A DNA stretch of 48,806 nucleotides from the NCBI GenBank assembly GCA_001805965.1, contig MHHG01000029.1:4371-53176 (forward strand). Reading direction: 5' to 3'. Under the pieces are notes generated by a model, which searched no databases, was not told the DNA's origin, and saw only the letters and a list, made by a program, of their open reading frames with translations. Both the position numbers and the translations under genes were made by a program. Every line of letters starts with the position of its first letter. Within the stretch, counting starts at the first letter, position 1. Source of the stretch: Omnitrophica WOR_2 bacterium RIFOXYA2_FULL_38_17 (GTDB lineage: Bacteria; Omnitrophota; Gorgyraeia; Zapsychrales; Zapsychraceae). This document shows, piece after piece, positions 1 to 8,253 of this stretch.

Positions 1-2
1 CT

Positions 3-1466
3 CTACATATATATGTTCCTCAAACAATAATCTCTTATGGTACTTGCAGCGATCCTCAGCCTTCGCCTTATTGTGAATGGGCATGCAATCTGGGCTACAG
101 AGTAAACGGCCCAGGGTGTTCAGTGAACCAGTGTGCAGCTAATGCAATACCTCTTAATAACATAGGAATTTGTATGGACGGCGGCGTAAGGGATGATGAG
201 CAAATTCCTGATGCACAACATCTTATTAGTAAACTTGCAGTATTAAATGGCGCCTGTACTTTAGGAAGAAAATGCGAATGGCAATGTCCTCCTTGGAATC
301 ATATATCTGCTAACAATTGTATATTAAGCACCTGTGGCGGTTCCCCTATTGCTAATGCAACTTTATGTGCTAGTGATGACATTCAGCTTCCCAGCGGCGG
401 CATAAACTATACAGCTATTCCTACCGGAACGTGCAGCGCAACAAAATGTGAATATCAATGCTGGCTTGGATACCATGTTTCCGGAAACAGTTGTGTTTTA
501 AGCGAATGTAGCCCCTCTAGTGCGCCGATAAACACAACCATGTGTGCAAGCGATAATGTCTGGATACCTGATGGTGAAACTGCCCAAGTAATTGTTGAAA
601 CTAATGCCTGTACTGCAAGAAAATGCGAATGGTATTGTAATCTTGGCTACCATCTTTCAGGAGGAATTTGTATCCTAAGCAACTGCACCGGTACCGTTCC
701 AACTAATGCAACCATGTGTGCTAATGATAACTTAGACCTTCCGAGTGGAGATGTTCCAAGAACTCTTGTGGGCATTGGCACCGGATCTTGCACTGCTACT
801 AAATGCGAATATTATTGTCCATTGGGTTATTGGAATTCAGGCCCTACAACGTGTTCACTTGCCGTATGCACAGGTACCGTTCCAACTAATGCAACCATGT
901 GTACTAATGACAACGTAAGCCTTCCGAACGGGAACGAAATAAGAACTGTTGTCGGCAATGGTTCCGGCTCTTGCACAACAACCGCTAAATGCGAATATTA
1001 TTGTCCATTAGGTTATTACAGAACAAGTGCCACTATGTGTACACTTGCCGTTTGCACTGGCACTGTGCCAGCTAATGGAACTTTGTGTACTAATGACGAT
1101 ATAAATCTTCCAAGTGGAAACGTAGCAAGGACTCTTGTTGGCACTGGTTCCAGCACTTGCACAGCAGGTACTTATTGTGAATATTATTGTCCTTTGGGGT
1201 ATTATAAAAATGGTGCTGTGTGCACACTTGCCGTATGCACAGGGACTACTCCTCTTAGGGCGACAATGTGCGCAAATGACAACATTAATCTTCCTAATGG
1301 AAATTTGCCCAAAATCGTAGTAGGGAACGCTTCTTCAGCCTGTACCAGCATTAAATGTCAATGGTACTGTAATTCAGGGTGGCCTATGAAAAGTTGCTCC
1401 GGATGTAATATGTGTTGCCCAGCTAACAGTACTGGTCATGTTTATACTTGTGGCGCTTGTCCCTAA
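3..1466 (+). CDS. Cysteine-rich tandem-repeat protein, 5' end outside window
   Basis: The frame is open from base 3, so this is the C-terminal 487 residues of a larger protein. The GTG at 123 lies inside a repeat and is not the real start. The protein has one partial and seven full repeats of about 55-70 residues: an N-A-T-x-C element, a D-D/N-x-x-x-P-x-G stretch, then C-T-A-x-K-C-E-W/Y-x-C followed by L-G-Y and a C-x-L-x-x-C linker. The last repeat ends in a denser Cys tail (CSGCNMCC and CGACP). Similar NAT-x-C / KCEYxC repeats are known, from memory, in extracellular or pilin-like proteins of candidate phyla. Regular Cys spacing suggests a disulfide-stabilised exported stalk. The nearby A24 peptidase (5201-6070) fits a pilus link, but the leader cannot be seen. 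Confidence 0.85.
   Translation, partial: LHIYVPQTIISYGTCSDPQPSPYCEWACNLGYRVNGPGCSVNQCAANAIPLNNIGICMDGGVRDDEQIPDAQHLISKLAVLNGACTLGRKCEWQCPPWNHISANNCILSTCGGSPIANATLCASDDIQLPSGGINYTAIPTGTCSATKCEYQCWLGYHVSGNSCVLSECSPSSAPINTTMCASDNVWIPDGETAQVIVETNACTARKCEWYCNLGYHLSGGICILSNCTGTVPTNATMCANDNLDLPSGDVPRTLVGIGTGSCTATKCEYYCPLGYWNSGPTTCSLAVCTGTVPTNATMCTNDNVSLPNGNEIRTVVGNGSGSCTTTAKCEYYCPLGYYRTSATMCTLAVCTGTVPANGTLCTNDDINLPSGNVARTLVGTGSSTCTAGTYCEYYCPLGYYKNGAVCTLAVCTGTTPLRATMCANDNINLPNGNLPKIVVGNASSACTSIKCQWYCNSGWPMKSCSGCNMCCPANSTGHVYTCGACP
661..1260 (+). repeat. Near-identical coding repeats in the Cys-rich protein
   Basis: Within the Cys-rich gene the units starting near 688, 871, 1054 and 1240 are also similar at DNA level; the stretch coding GTVPTNATMC occurs twice almost unchanged (near 691 and 874). 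Earlier units (before 660) match at protein level but have drifted in DNA. This points to recent unit expansion at the 3' half of the array. Confidence 0.75.
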
Positions 1467-1509
1467 TGAATATCTTTTATCTGTAAATTAATAATTATAG
1501 GAGGCTTTA

Positions 1510-1944
1510 ATGAGTAAACCGAAAATTAATGTTAATGAGAATTATGCCGAATTGAGGGTTAATCCTGAAATATATTCTAAGGAGACAATTTTTGCTGTCG
1601 GCTATGTTTTTTTGGACAAGGCATATATTCTGTTAGACATTGATAAAGACGATTTTGTTATATATCTTTATCCTCAGCAAAAAAATACTGACCTTATGCA
1701 GTTGTCCTTAGAATTCTGTAATGAACTTGTAAACTATGCACATTATTTCACTCGTTCAGAAAGTAATGCCGAAGCGATCAAGGCTATTATGCAAAGAGCT
1801 TTATTTTCAGCCGCGCCTTCACTGGTTCAGGAAGCGGAAGAGAAAGAAATAGAAGATCTAATTAAAGAATTGGAAGAAGAAGAGGAAGAAGAGGAGAGAG
1901 AAAAAGATGGAAATGCCGTTTCCTTTGACAAAAAAGAAGGATAG
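1510..1944 (+). CDS. HxsD-like protein of a His-Xaa-Ser RiPP system
   Basis: 144 residues. Residues about 8-110 resemble the HxsD family: a strand with LRV, then N-P-E-I-Y-S-K-E-T-I-F-A-x-G-Y, two strands, and a helix with L-E-F-x-N-E-L followed by a second helix with I-M-Q-R-A. HxsD proteins accompany HxsB/HxsC rSAM maturases of His-Xaa-Ser peptides; their exact biochemical role is not established. The C-terminal tail (about 112-144) is highly acidic with long Glu runs. The start is set by a perfect AGGAGG at 1499-1504, five bases before the ATG. It overlaps the next gene by 38 bp and heads the operon that includes HxsB (2135) and the His-Xaa-Ser precursor (3555). Family call is by pattern memory. 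Confidence 0.7.
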   Translation: MSKPKINVNENYAELRVNPEIYSKETIFAVGYVFLDKAYILLDIDKDDFVIYLYPQQKNTDLMQLSLEFCNELVNYAHYFTRSESNAEAIKAIMQRALFSAAPSLVQEAEEKEIEDLIKELEEEEEEEEREKDGNAVSFDKKEG

Positions 1945-2131
1945 TTTTACTCTTAAGCTTAGCAAAGAACTCTATAAACATGACACTGTTCAAAAAGCTT
2001 TATCCGAAGATAAGGATTGGGTTGAAGAAACGGAAGCATCAGATGAATATTACTGCTTTCGGTTAAAGACAGCGGAAATCGAGGATGTTCTTAATTGGAT
2101 GAATTCTTTAATTTATTTACAAAAAGGTTAA
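1907..2131 (+). CDS. Small second HxsD-like protein
   Basis: 74 residues, translated from an ATG overlapping the previous gene by 38 bp, with a purine-rich GGAGAGAG just upstream. The segment S-F-T-L-K-L-S-K-E-L-Y-K-x-D-T-V-x-K-A matches the start of the HxsD fold in the neighbouring gene (E-L-R-V-N-P-E-I-Y-S-K-E-T). It is followed by strands (Y-Y-C-F-R-L-K) and a terminal helix (E-I-E-D-V-L-N-W-M-N-S-L). It therefore looks like a shortened HxsD paralogue, perhaps forming a heterodimer or acting as a peptide-recognition subunit for HxsB. The alternative is an unrelated small ferrying protein. It ends three bases before HxsB, so co-expression is nearly certain. Confidence 0.6.
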   Translation: MEMPFPLTKKKDSFTLKLSKELYKHDTVQKALSEDKDWVEETEASDEYYCFRLKTAEIEDVLNWMNSLIYLQKG

Positions 2132-2134
2132 AAC

Positions 2135-3541
2135 ATGAATACGGTCGAACAAGTTAAAGACTGGGCAGTTTTGCCCTACAATACAGAAAAAATTAACGAT
2201 CATTATTTGATAAGCAATATTCTTGGAAGCTGGGATCTATTAGATTGTAATGAGTTTAAACGTTTGGAGCAGTTTTCTTTGGATGAGAATGATGATCTGT
2301 TTAATAGGCTTTATGATAAAGGGGTCATTGTCAAGGAAGAGAATTTGCCCAAGATAATCAATGAGTACCGCAATCTTCAGTCACATCTTTTTTCTGATGC
2401 CTCTTTGCATATCGCCGTTCTTACGACCCGCTGCAATATTGCCTGCAATTATTGTCAAACCAGAACAGAAGATCCCGCGGATATGAATATTGCTACAGCC
2501 GCTAAGATAATAGATTACTGTTTTGGCATGCGCAACCAAAATATAAACCTGGAATTTCAGGGAGGAGAGCCTTTACTCAACTGGGATGTTTTGAAGTTTT
2601 TAGTTGAGAATATCCAAAATTTTAACACCATAAATAAAAACATTAAGATCAGCCTAGTGACCAACGGTGTCCTTTTAAATGACGAGAAGGTCAACTTCTT
2701 GGTTGATAACGGGGTCAATATCTGCGTATCAGTCGATGGGCCAGAAAAAGTGCATAATTCCAATCGAGTTTTTAGCGATGGAAAAGGAACTTATGAAAAA
2801 GTTAAAGCATCCATAGCTATGCTGCAAGAGGCATACAAAAAACGCGGAATACCTAGCAAGCTAGCTTTGCTGCCAACACTCAGCAAACAAAGCCTATCAT
2901 TTGCAAAAGAGATCATTGATGAATATGTAGGGCTGGGCATTAGCATCATCTCCTTAAGGCCATCGAATAAACTGGGAGGTGCTCAGTGTCAATGGGATAG
3001 CATTGGATTTTCTCCGGAAGAATTCAATCATTTTTGGTCAGATGCAATGGACTATATATTGGAACTTAACAAACAGGGCGTGAATATTAAGGAGACCATG
3101 GCCATTGCCATGCTAACAAAGATCCTAAAAAAGCAAAATCCCGGACATGTCGATCTGATGAGCCCTTGCGGGGCAGGAAGAGCAGTAATAACTTATATGC
3201 CCAATGGCGATCTTTACCCATGTGATGAAGCAAGGATGGTGGGCAGCGATATGTTCAAATTAGGCAACATATTAGATAGCACATATGAAAAAGCCATCAA
3301 AAACCCAAAGCTCTTTTCAATTTGTGAAAGCTCTCTTTTGGATTTATGGGATTACAATTCTGCATTTTTGCCTTGGACAGGAACATGCCCCGTGTTAAAT
3401 TATATGTCGCAGGGTAATATTGTCCCAAAAATAACCCAAACACCTAAGCATAAGGTACATAATTTTCAATTAAGATATTTGTTCACAAAAATAATAGAAA
3501 ATAAAAAGAATTTAGAGATCTTCCAGCAATGGACAGGCTAA
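2135..3541 (+). CDS. hxsB: Radical SAM/SPASM maturase, HxsB family
   Basis: 468 residues, the usual HxsB length. The N-terminal 90 residues form the family's leader-like domain. The rSAM 4Fe-4S motif is C100-C104-C107, followed by LEFQGGEPLLNW (GGEP 143-146), S-V-D-G-P with H-N-S-N-R, E-I-I-D-E-Y-V, and the late SPC(345)GAG and YPC(363)DEAR segments, all typical of HxsB. The expected action is rSAM-dependent crosslinking or modification of the His-Xaa-Ser peptide encoded at 3555. Oddly, where HxsB proteins normally have a CxDCAFxPxCG region, this one reads N-S-A-F-L-P-W-T-G-T-C-P, so at least two auxiliary-cluster cysteines look replaced. The partner maturase HxsC is not next to it. Confidence 0.8.
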   Translation: MNTVEQVKDWAVLPYNTEKINDHYLISNILGSWDLLDCNEFKRLEQFSLDENDDLFNRLYDKGVIVKEENLPKIINEYRNLQSHLFSDASLHIAVLTTRCNIACNYCQTRTEDPADMNIATAAKIIDYCFGMRNQNINLEFQGGEPLLNWDVLKFLVENIQNFNTINKNIKISLVTNGVLLNDEKVNFLVDNGVNICVSVDGPEKVHNSNRVFSDGKGTYEKVKASIAMLQEAYKKRGIPSKLALLPTLSKQSLSFAKEIIDEYVGLGISIISLRPSNKLGGAQCQWDSIGFSPEEFNHFWSDAMDYILELNKQGVNIKETMAIAMLTKILKKQNPGHVDLMSPCGAGRAVITYMPNGDLYPCDEARMVGSDMFKLGNILDSTYEKAIKNPKLFSICESSLLDLWDYNSAFLPWTGTCPVLNYMSQGNIVPKITQTPKHKVHNFQLRYLFTKIIENKKNLEIFQQWTG

Positions 3542-3554
3542 TAATGGAGGGCGC

Positions 3555-3785
3555 ATGAGAAAGAAAAAAATATTTAAGAAAAACTTGGAAAACTTTATTA
3601 AAGATGAGTCTGGAAATATCTCAAAAGATAAAGTTTTAAAGATAGGACTGGGAACAATTTCTGCTCTTGGGATAATATCCTCTTTTACATCAGCAGAAGC
3701 TGCTCATTCGAGTGTTTCAGCAGCCGACCCTGCTTCGGGCCATAGCTGCAACCATGCCTCTCATGGAAGCCACTCCAGCTATTAA
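3555..3785 (+). CDS. His-Xaa-Ser repeat RiPP precursor peptide
   Basis: 76 residues, start fixed by GGAGG at 3546-3550. A basic, charged leader (1-28) precedes a hydrophobic stretch (about 28-44) and an S-A-E-A/A-H junction near residue 50 that resembles a signal peptidase site. The tail carries H51-S-S, H63-S-C, H67-A-S, H70-G-S and H73-S-S, ending in Y76. Clustered His-Xaa-Ser motifs at the C-terminus beside HxsB and HxsD define it as an HxsA-type substrate. It is much shorter than usual HxsA proteins and has a single Cys (C65) in the core. The mature core after residue 50 would be about 26 residues. Modification chemistry is not predicted from sequence alone. Confidence 0.8.
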   Translation: MRKKKIFKKNLENFIKDESGNISKDKVLKIGLGTISALGIISSFTSAEAAHSSVSAADPASGHSCNHASHGSHSSY

Positions 3786-3799
3786 TAATTTTTTCTTTT

Positions 3800-3824
3800 C
3801 TTATTTAGATCAAATTCAAATAAG
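3800..3824. terminator. Weak AT-rich hairpin between convergent genes
   Basis: CTTATTT (3800-3806) pairs with AAATAAG (3818-3824) around an 11-base loop. It follows a T-rich tract after the precursor gene and lies between convergent genes. The stem is AT-only and has no clean T-run after it, so a terminator role is only possible. Confidence 0.25.
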
Positions 3825-3872
3825 TTAAGAAGGCCTGCCCGCATTTATTTTAAAAAACCTCCACTAGTAAGA

Positions 3873-5237
3873 TCAAATTTGTTTTTCTCGCTCTTGATCC
3901 ATTAGTGGATCAATATCAAAATAATTTCCATGCGTTATTTTTGCCCAAAGCCGGCTACCCCCTTTACACCACCTTAATGAAAAGCAGTTTTGGCAATTTC
4001 GCGGCAAATAATCCAATGAATGTATTTTTTTTAAAAATGGTTTTTCCCATGCGTCTTTGATGCTATTCCCCAGGTTTTCTGGAATAGAATAACTTGGCTT
4101 AAGAAATCCTCGTGTATCAACCACAAGACGGCTATGCCCATCATCAAATTCAGCTCCGGTGAGAACGTGATGGCTCAGATTAATATCTTTTGTTATGCAA
4201 AATGGAATAGGGTTGGCTATCATAATATCATTTCCCTGTAATTTTTTGAGCTTAATCTGCTTCATTAGCTTGAGGATATCTTTGCATGTAATATTAAACT
4301 CTTCAGACTGGCTACAAGCCATAGGACGATAAAGCTCCCAGTTCTTGATACCTAATGATTTAATAAGATAAAAATATTTTGAGAAGTTATTTATCAAAGT
4401 CCGAGAAATTATAGTCCCTAATCGTACGAGGGCTATTTGCGAATTAAATCTAGCGATGTTGTGGATCTTTTCTTTAAAATCCACCGAACATTGTGTCAAT
4501 ATTTTTTCAGAAGCTGAATTAAATCCTTGAAAAGAAATGAGCATATCATCAACGCAACATTTAAGAATGCGTTCTGTTTCATTACTAACAACTGTTGCAT
4601 TGGTATTAAGAATAATATGAAGCTTCTTACTTCTTGCATAATCTAGCGCTTCGTTAATGTCTTTATAAAAAAGTGGCTCTCCACCGGTAAACCTTACGAT
4701 TTTTATCCCTAGCTCAACGCATTCATCAATTAAAGCTTTTATCCTCCCTAAAGGCAATTCCCTTGAGCCCTTCTGGCTAAAGCAAAGAGGGCAGTTGAGG
4801 TTGCATTTATTAGTAACTTCAAAAACAATTTCACGAGGCAAATCATTTATGCCTTTAGTGCGGATATTTTGCGCAACATTTTCAACCATCCATCCTGGAC
4901 ATAGCTTGCAATACTTGCATTCCTTACAGATATTATCTCTTTCATATACGACTTCATTCTTCTTCGTATATATAAGATGATGCGCTGCATCCGGCATTAG
5001 GCAAAAAGGGACACCCTCGATAAAGACAAGATAAACTTTTTCAAATTTATTCACTATGGCATATAAGAGGGGGGAGATTTTTGAGAAATTTGTTTTTGTC
5101 AGGTCAATATCTATTTTAATATTAGATTTATTGATGCACGCCTTCACATTATTGCTTTTAAGCTTATCAATAATCTTGATCAGTGCTTTAGAGGGAGCGA
5201 TCATTTTCTTATGGATCTCAATATATTCATTAGCCAA
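3873..5237 (-). CDS. Radical SAM/SPASM protein with extra N-terminal Cys cluster
   Basis: 454 residues. The core rSAM motif is C145-N-L-N-C149-P-L-C152, with TGGEP at 184-188. A SPASM-like tail carries N-C-Q-N-C-F-S-L-R-W-C-K-G-G-S. Before the barrel sits C104-x2-C107-x2-C110-x2-C113-P, a half-ferredoxin-like arrangement following V-P-F-C-L-M; this probably binds a further Fe-S cluster. The predicted start is TTG at 5237, overlapping the upstream A24 peptidase gene by 37 bp; an in-frame ATG at 5204 is the alternative. It converges on the Hxs operon, so it could be a second maturase for that peptide in place of HxsC, but no direct motif shows that. Substrate unknown. Confidence 0.8.
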   Translation of the reverse strand: MANEYIEIHKKMIAPSKALIKIIDKLKSNNVKACINKSNIKIDIDLTKTNFSKISPLLYAIVNKFEKVYLVFIEGVPFCLMPDAAHHLIYTKKNEVVYERDNICKECKYCKLCPGWMVENVAQNIRTKGINDLPREIVFEVTNKCNLNCPLCFSQKGSRELPLGRIKALIDECVELGIKIVRFTGGEPLFYKDINEALDYARSKKLHIILNTNATVVSNETERILKCCVDDMLISFQGFNSASEKILTQCSVDFKEKIHNIARFNSQIALVRLGTIISRTLINNFSKYFYLIKSLGIKNWELYRPMACSQSEEFNITCKDILKLMKQIKLKKLQGNDIMIANPIPFCITKDINLSHHVLTGAEFDDGHSRLVVDTRGFLKPSYSIPENLGNSIKDAWEKPFLKKIHSLDYLPRNCQNCFSLRWCKGGSRLWAKITHGNYFDIDPLMDQEREKQI

Positions 5238-6070
5238 TTTAGGAAATTTGTATTTATTAAAATTGTCCCAAGAAACATGAGGGGGGCAAAAGGTATTCTT
5301 TTTGCTTCTTTTTCATCAGGCTTATTTAAGCTGAAGACAATAGATACAACTTGGAATAAAAGCGCATAGACAAAAGTCATTTTCAAGTAAGAAAAAAACA
5401 TTTCAATGTTAAAATCAAACTTATAAACCAGAAACCTAGAAACTAGTCCTACAGCTAAAATGAGGACAATAATATGTTTATTTTTGATCTTAGTGATTAA
5501 ACGACGAATTATTTGATATAAAAAGAACAGGGTCAGAACTGAAAATAAGGGCTTTGCCTGCGGGACAATACGATTAATAGCAATCTCGACAACCCAATTT
5601 AGGGAAAAAACAATCAAAAAAGATCCTCCAATCTCAGCTAATGTACCCAGGGAGAATATCATCTTTAATATCTTTATTCTGTCTTTAACAATATCCTTTA
5701 CAGATAGAATTAATATACCCGCTGCACTAATAAGGAATATATTTGAGAATATAGCAATGGAGGGAAAAAATAAAACCCTTGAATATTTTTCTGTGGGCAT
5801 AAGCAGGCAATATACAGCAAAAAGCTTAGCATCTCCAGCCCCCCACGTATCCGTAAAATAAAGTATCAGCCCTACTCCAAGACCGATCAGAACATTCCAT
5901 ACCAAATTTATATTAAAAGCCCTTTGGTGGCTGGCAATCAGGCATAAATAAGCTGCCAATCCAAATCCTATCGCAAGAAGCAGGTGGATATTTTTTATCT
6001 CCCTGAACTTTATGTCTGTATAGCTTGTAACAAAACCCAGCGTTAAAACGAGAATATAGAAGAAAAACAT
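5201..6070 (-). CDS. A24-family prepilin-type membrane peptidase
   Basis: 289 residues with about seven or eight hydrophobic segments. Two aspartates lie in the family contexts: D19 in Y-T-D-I-K-F-R-E-I-K-N and D80 in W-G-A-G-D-A-K-L (the GxGD motif). These make it an aspartyl protease of the type IV prepilin / preflagellin peptidase family. It has no N-terminal methyltransferase domain with CxxC, so it is the short peptidase-only type with an unusual extra C-terminal membrane region (after about residue 150). It overlaps the following rSAM gene by 37 bp on the same strand. A possible substrate class is pilin-like leaders; the Cys-rich repeat protein at the window start is a candidate but its leader is not visible. 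Confidence 0.8.
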   Translation of the reverse strand: MFFFYILVLTLGFVTSYTDIKFREIKNIHLLLAIGFGLAAYLCLIASHQRAFNINLVWNVLIGLGVGLILYFTDTWGAGDAKLFAVYCLLMPTEKYSRVLFFPSIAIFSNIFLISAAGILILSVKDIVKDRIKILKMIFSLGTLAEIGGSFLIVFSLNWVVEIAINRIVPQAKPLFSVLTLFFLYQIIRRLITKIKNKHIIVLILAVGLVSRFLVYKFDFNIEMFFSYLKMTFVYALLFQVVSIVFSLNKPDEKEAKRIPFAPLMFLGTILINTNFLNWLMNILRSIRK

Positions 6071-6211
6071 ATTAGTATAAAATATCCTAGATAATAATGC
6101 TTTTTGAACATATAATAAACTGTTTCTTGTAAATACCTTAAAATAATGTGGTTAATTGTATCATAAATATAACTCTAATATATCAAAATTTTTGTCTTAG
6201 GAGAGAAATCT

Positions 6212-7006
6212 ATGAATAAAAAAATGAATTATGCAAATATGAAACATTTAATACCTGCATGTTTTATACTTTTATTCTCCGCTTTCACGCTTTTTTACCA
6301 AGACATTTCCCAGTCTCAAGATTACCTTCAAGAAAAAGAAGCTATAAAGATGCAAATCATGAAAGAAATACCTTATAATTCTGTTTATGGCCATTTTATC
6401 GCATACTCGGCAATAAGGGAAAATGATCCCTCATTATGCAATAATCTTGATACAGCAACTGCAACATTATGCAATGGTGATCTTGATGTTTTATTGCATT
6501 TGAGAAACATTGCAACAAATCAATGCGAAGGTCTTCCGCAAGAAATAAGACCATTTTGCTTAAATATTGACAACTGCAACAAACAAAAAGGGTCTACTTT
6601 GAAAAACATGTGTAACGGATTTGAGGCAGGGGATGTTTCTTTGATAGTGAAAAGTGAAAATGAGCAGAACGCGAATATTAATCTAAACGTGTACGATAAT
6701 ACTAATCCGGCAGATGTTCAGGAGGAATTAAGCATATATAAAGGATTTAAAAATGGCGGCAGCCAAGAGACTTGTGAAAAATATGCTTCAAATTTAATAG
6801 GAAAACGCGCCTATCTCTGCGAGGTAATATTCAGTAAATCCCCGTTAAATAATATTTTGGATAGCGCCGTTGAGGATATAGCGTATTTTATATTATCTGA
6901 AAACTATAATGATAAAAAGTTCTGCGAGCAAATTAAAAACACTAATGTAAAATACGGCTGTTTATCAGAACTAGGCTCAAAATTATATTTTGAATTTGGT
7001 CTTTAG
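6212..7006 (+). CDS. Membrane-anchored Cys-containing protein, unknown function
   Basis: 264 residues. Residues about 12-29 form one hydrophobic segment, giving an N-terminal signal anchor with the rest outside. The outer part has about eleven cysteines in spaced pairs (C-N-N-L, L-C-N-G, Q-C-E-G-L, F-C-L-N-I-D-N-C, M-C-N-G, T-C-E-K, L-C-E-V, F-C-E-Q-I, G-C-L-S). The pattern resembles helical-repeat extracytoplasmic proteins in candidate-phylum genomes, but I do not recognise a named family. AGGAGAG lies eight bases before the ATG and fixes the start. It is divergent from the A24 peptidase. Disulfide-stabilised export is inferred from the cysteine spacing. Confidence 0.7.
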   Translation: MNKKMNYANMKHLIPACFILLFSAFTLFYQDISQSQDYLQEKEAIKMQIMKEIPYNSVYGHFIAYSAIRENDPSLCNNLDTATATLCNGDLDVLLHLRNIATNQCEGLPQEIRPFCLNIDNCNKQKGSTLKNMCNGFEAGDVSLIVKSENEQNANINLNVYDNTNPADVQEELSIYKGFKNGGSQETCEKYASNLIGKRAYLCEVIFSKSPLNNILDSAVEDIAYFILSENYNDKKFCEQIKNTNVKYGCLSELGSKLYFEFGL

Positions 7007-7083
7007 ATCTATCTGAATATGATCTACCCACAGAACGTTTAAAACCAGAAAAATACTTTAAAATAACCAACCAATACTTGCCA

Positions 7084-8181
7084 ATGATTATTAATTTTGA
7101 GGATTATGAAAAAGAAAATGCATTTTTCAAAGAACAGATTGAAAACAACATAAAAGAAGTTATCCAGTTAAAATCTGAATATGAACATGAAAAATATATT
7201 GAAAGTTTTGAAAAAGAATTCGCAGGATATAACAGTTCAAAATATGTTATAGCCGTAAATTCAGGCACTACCGCCCTCGAATTAGCACTTAAAGCCTCAG
7301 GCATTAAACCAAATGATGAAGTCATTCTCCCATCATACACCTACATTTCAACTGCATTAGCAGTTTCCAACCAAGGATGCATACCTGTTTTTATCGATAT
7401 CAAAGAAGACACTCTCACTATGGACCCCGACAGAATAGAAGAAAAGATAACAAAAAAAACAAAAGCGATCATACCCGTTCATATTCACGGGAACCCGTGC
7501 GAAATGGATACAATTATCAAGATTGCGAGGAACAACAAATTGGCTATTGTGGAAGATTGCAGCCACGCGCATGGCGCAGAATACAACAATACAAAAACCG
7601 GCAATTTTGGTATCGGTTGTTTCAGCTGTCATTCCTCCAAGATCCTTTCGGGAATAGGTAACAGCGGACTGATCACCACAAATGATAATAAAACATATGA
7701 ATTGATAAAAAATATGCTTACAGTAACTAACGATCCTGCATTAACATTATCCCAAAGGACACCGTGCACAATGGATGCCATGCAGGCTGCTGTTTTACGG
7801 GCAAAATTACCTTATTTAGATAAAATCATCAAAAGAAAGAGAACCCTTGCTAACAATTACATAAAGACTATTCCTAATGATATTAAATATCAGAAAGAAG
7901 AAAATAAATCCAAACATGCTTATAGGGATTTTGTCATATTGACAGAAAATAGAGATAATCTTAGACAACATCTTAAAACGACAGGGATCGAAACAAAAGT
8001 CAGATATACAACACCGCTGCATCTTACGCAGTATTATAAAAACTCGCCTAAAAATAAAAAGCCCTTGCCAATAACCGAGAAGACATTCAACGATTTACTG
8101 TGGCTTCCTATTTCTTATGTTATGACCGACAAAAAGCCCTCGTTCATATGTGATGCCATCAGAAATTATAAATCTGCATAG
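7084..8181 (+). CDS. DegT/DnrJ/EryC1/StrS-type PLP aminotransferase
   Basis: About 365 residues. Family landmarks are clear: V-N-S-G-T-T-A-L-E-L-A-L near the start, D-E-V-I-L-P-S-Y-T-Y, V-F-I-D-I, I-I-P-V-H-I-H-G, V-E-D-C-S-H-A-H-G-A, and the PLP lysine in C-H-S-S-K186-I-L. These enzymes transaminate keto-sugars, usually nucleotide-linked, in surface polysaccharide or glycoside pathways. The usual GEGG after the lysine reads G-I-G-N-S-G here, a small departure. ATG 7084 is chosen; a TTG at 7078 is in frame, and neither has a good ribosome site. The same frame stays open back to 6994 and reads like protein, so the true N-terminus may be longer. It could supply an amino sugar to the glycosyltransferases downstream. 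Confidence 0.85.
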   Translation: MIINFEDYEKENAFFKEQIENNIKEVIQLKSEYEHEKYIESFEKEFAGYNSSKYVIAVNSGTTALELALKASGIKPNDEVILPSYTYISTALAVSNQGCIPVFIDIKEDTLTMDPDRIEEKITKKTKAIIPVHIHGNPCEMDTIIKIARNNKLAIVEDCSHAHGAEYNNTKTGNFGIGCFSCHSSKILSGIGNSGLITTNDNKTYELIKNMLTVTNDPALTLSQRTPCTMDAMQAAVLRAKLPYLDKIIKRKRTLANNYIKTIPNDIKYQKEENKSKHAYRDFVILTENRDNLRQHLKTTGIETKVRYTTPLHLTQYYKNSPKNKKPLPITEKTFNDLLWLPISYVMTDKKPSFICDAIRNYKSA

Positions 8182-8253
8182 AAAAACGATACATGGATAT
8201 AAAGAAATATTCTGCTGGGGAAATAGGACTATTTAAGAGTTCTTCGAATTGAA

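Noticed and set aside
123..1466. GTG at 123 as the start of the Cys-rich protein
   Set aside because: The frame stays open to base 3 and encodes another matching repeat (Y-C-E-W-A-C-N-L-G-Y), so the gene begins before the window.
3873..5237. Naming this rSAM gene hxsC
   Set aside because: It is convergent to the Hxs operon and its motifs are general rSAM/SPASM ones; no HxsC-specific sequence was recognised.
7377..7661. Plus-strand 94-codon ORF inside the aminotransferase gene
   Set aside because: It lies wholly within a well supported DegT gene in another frame, with no family features and no ribosome site.
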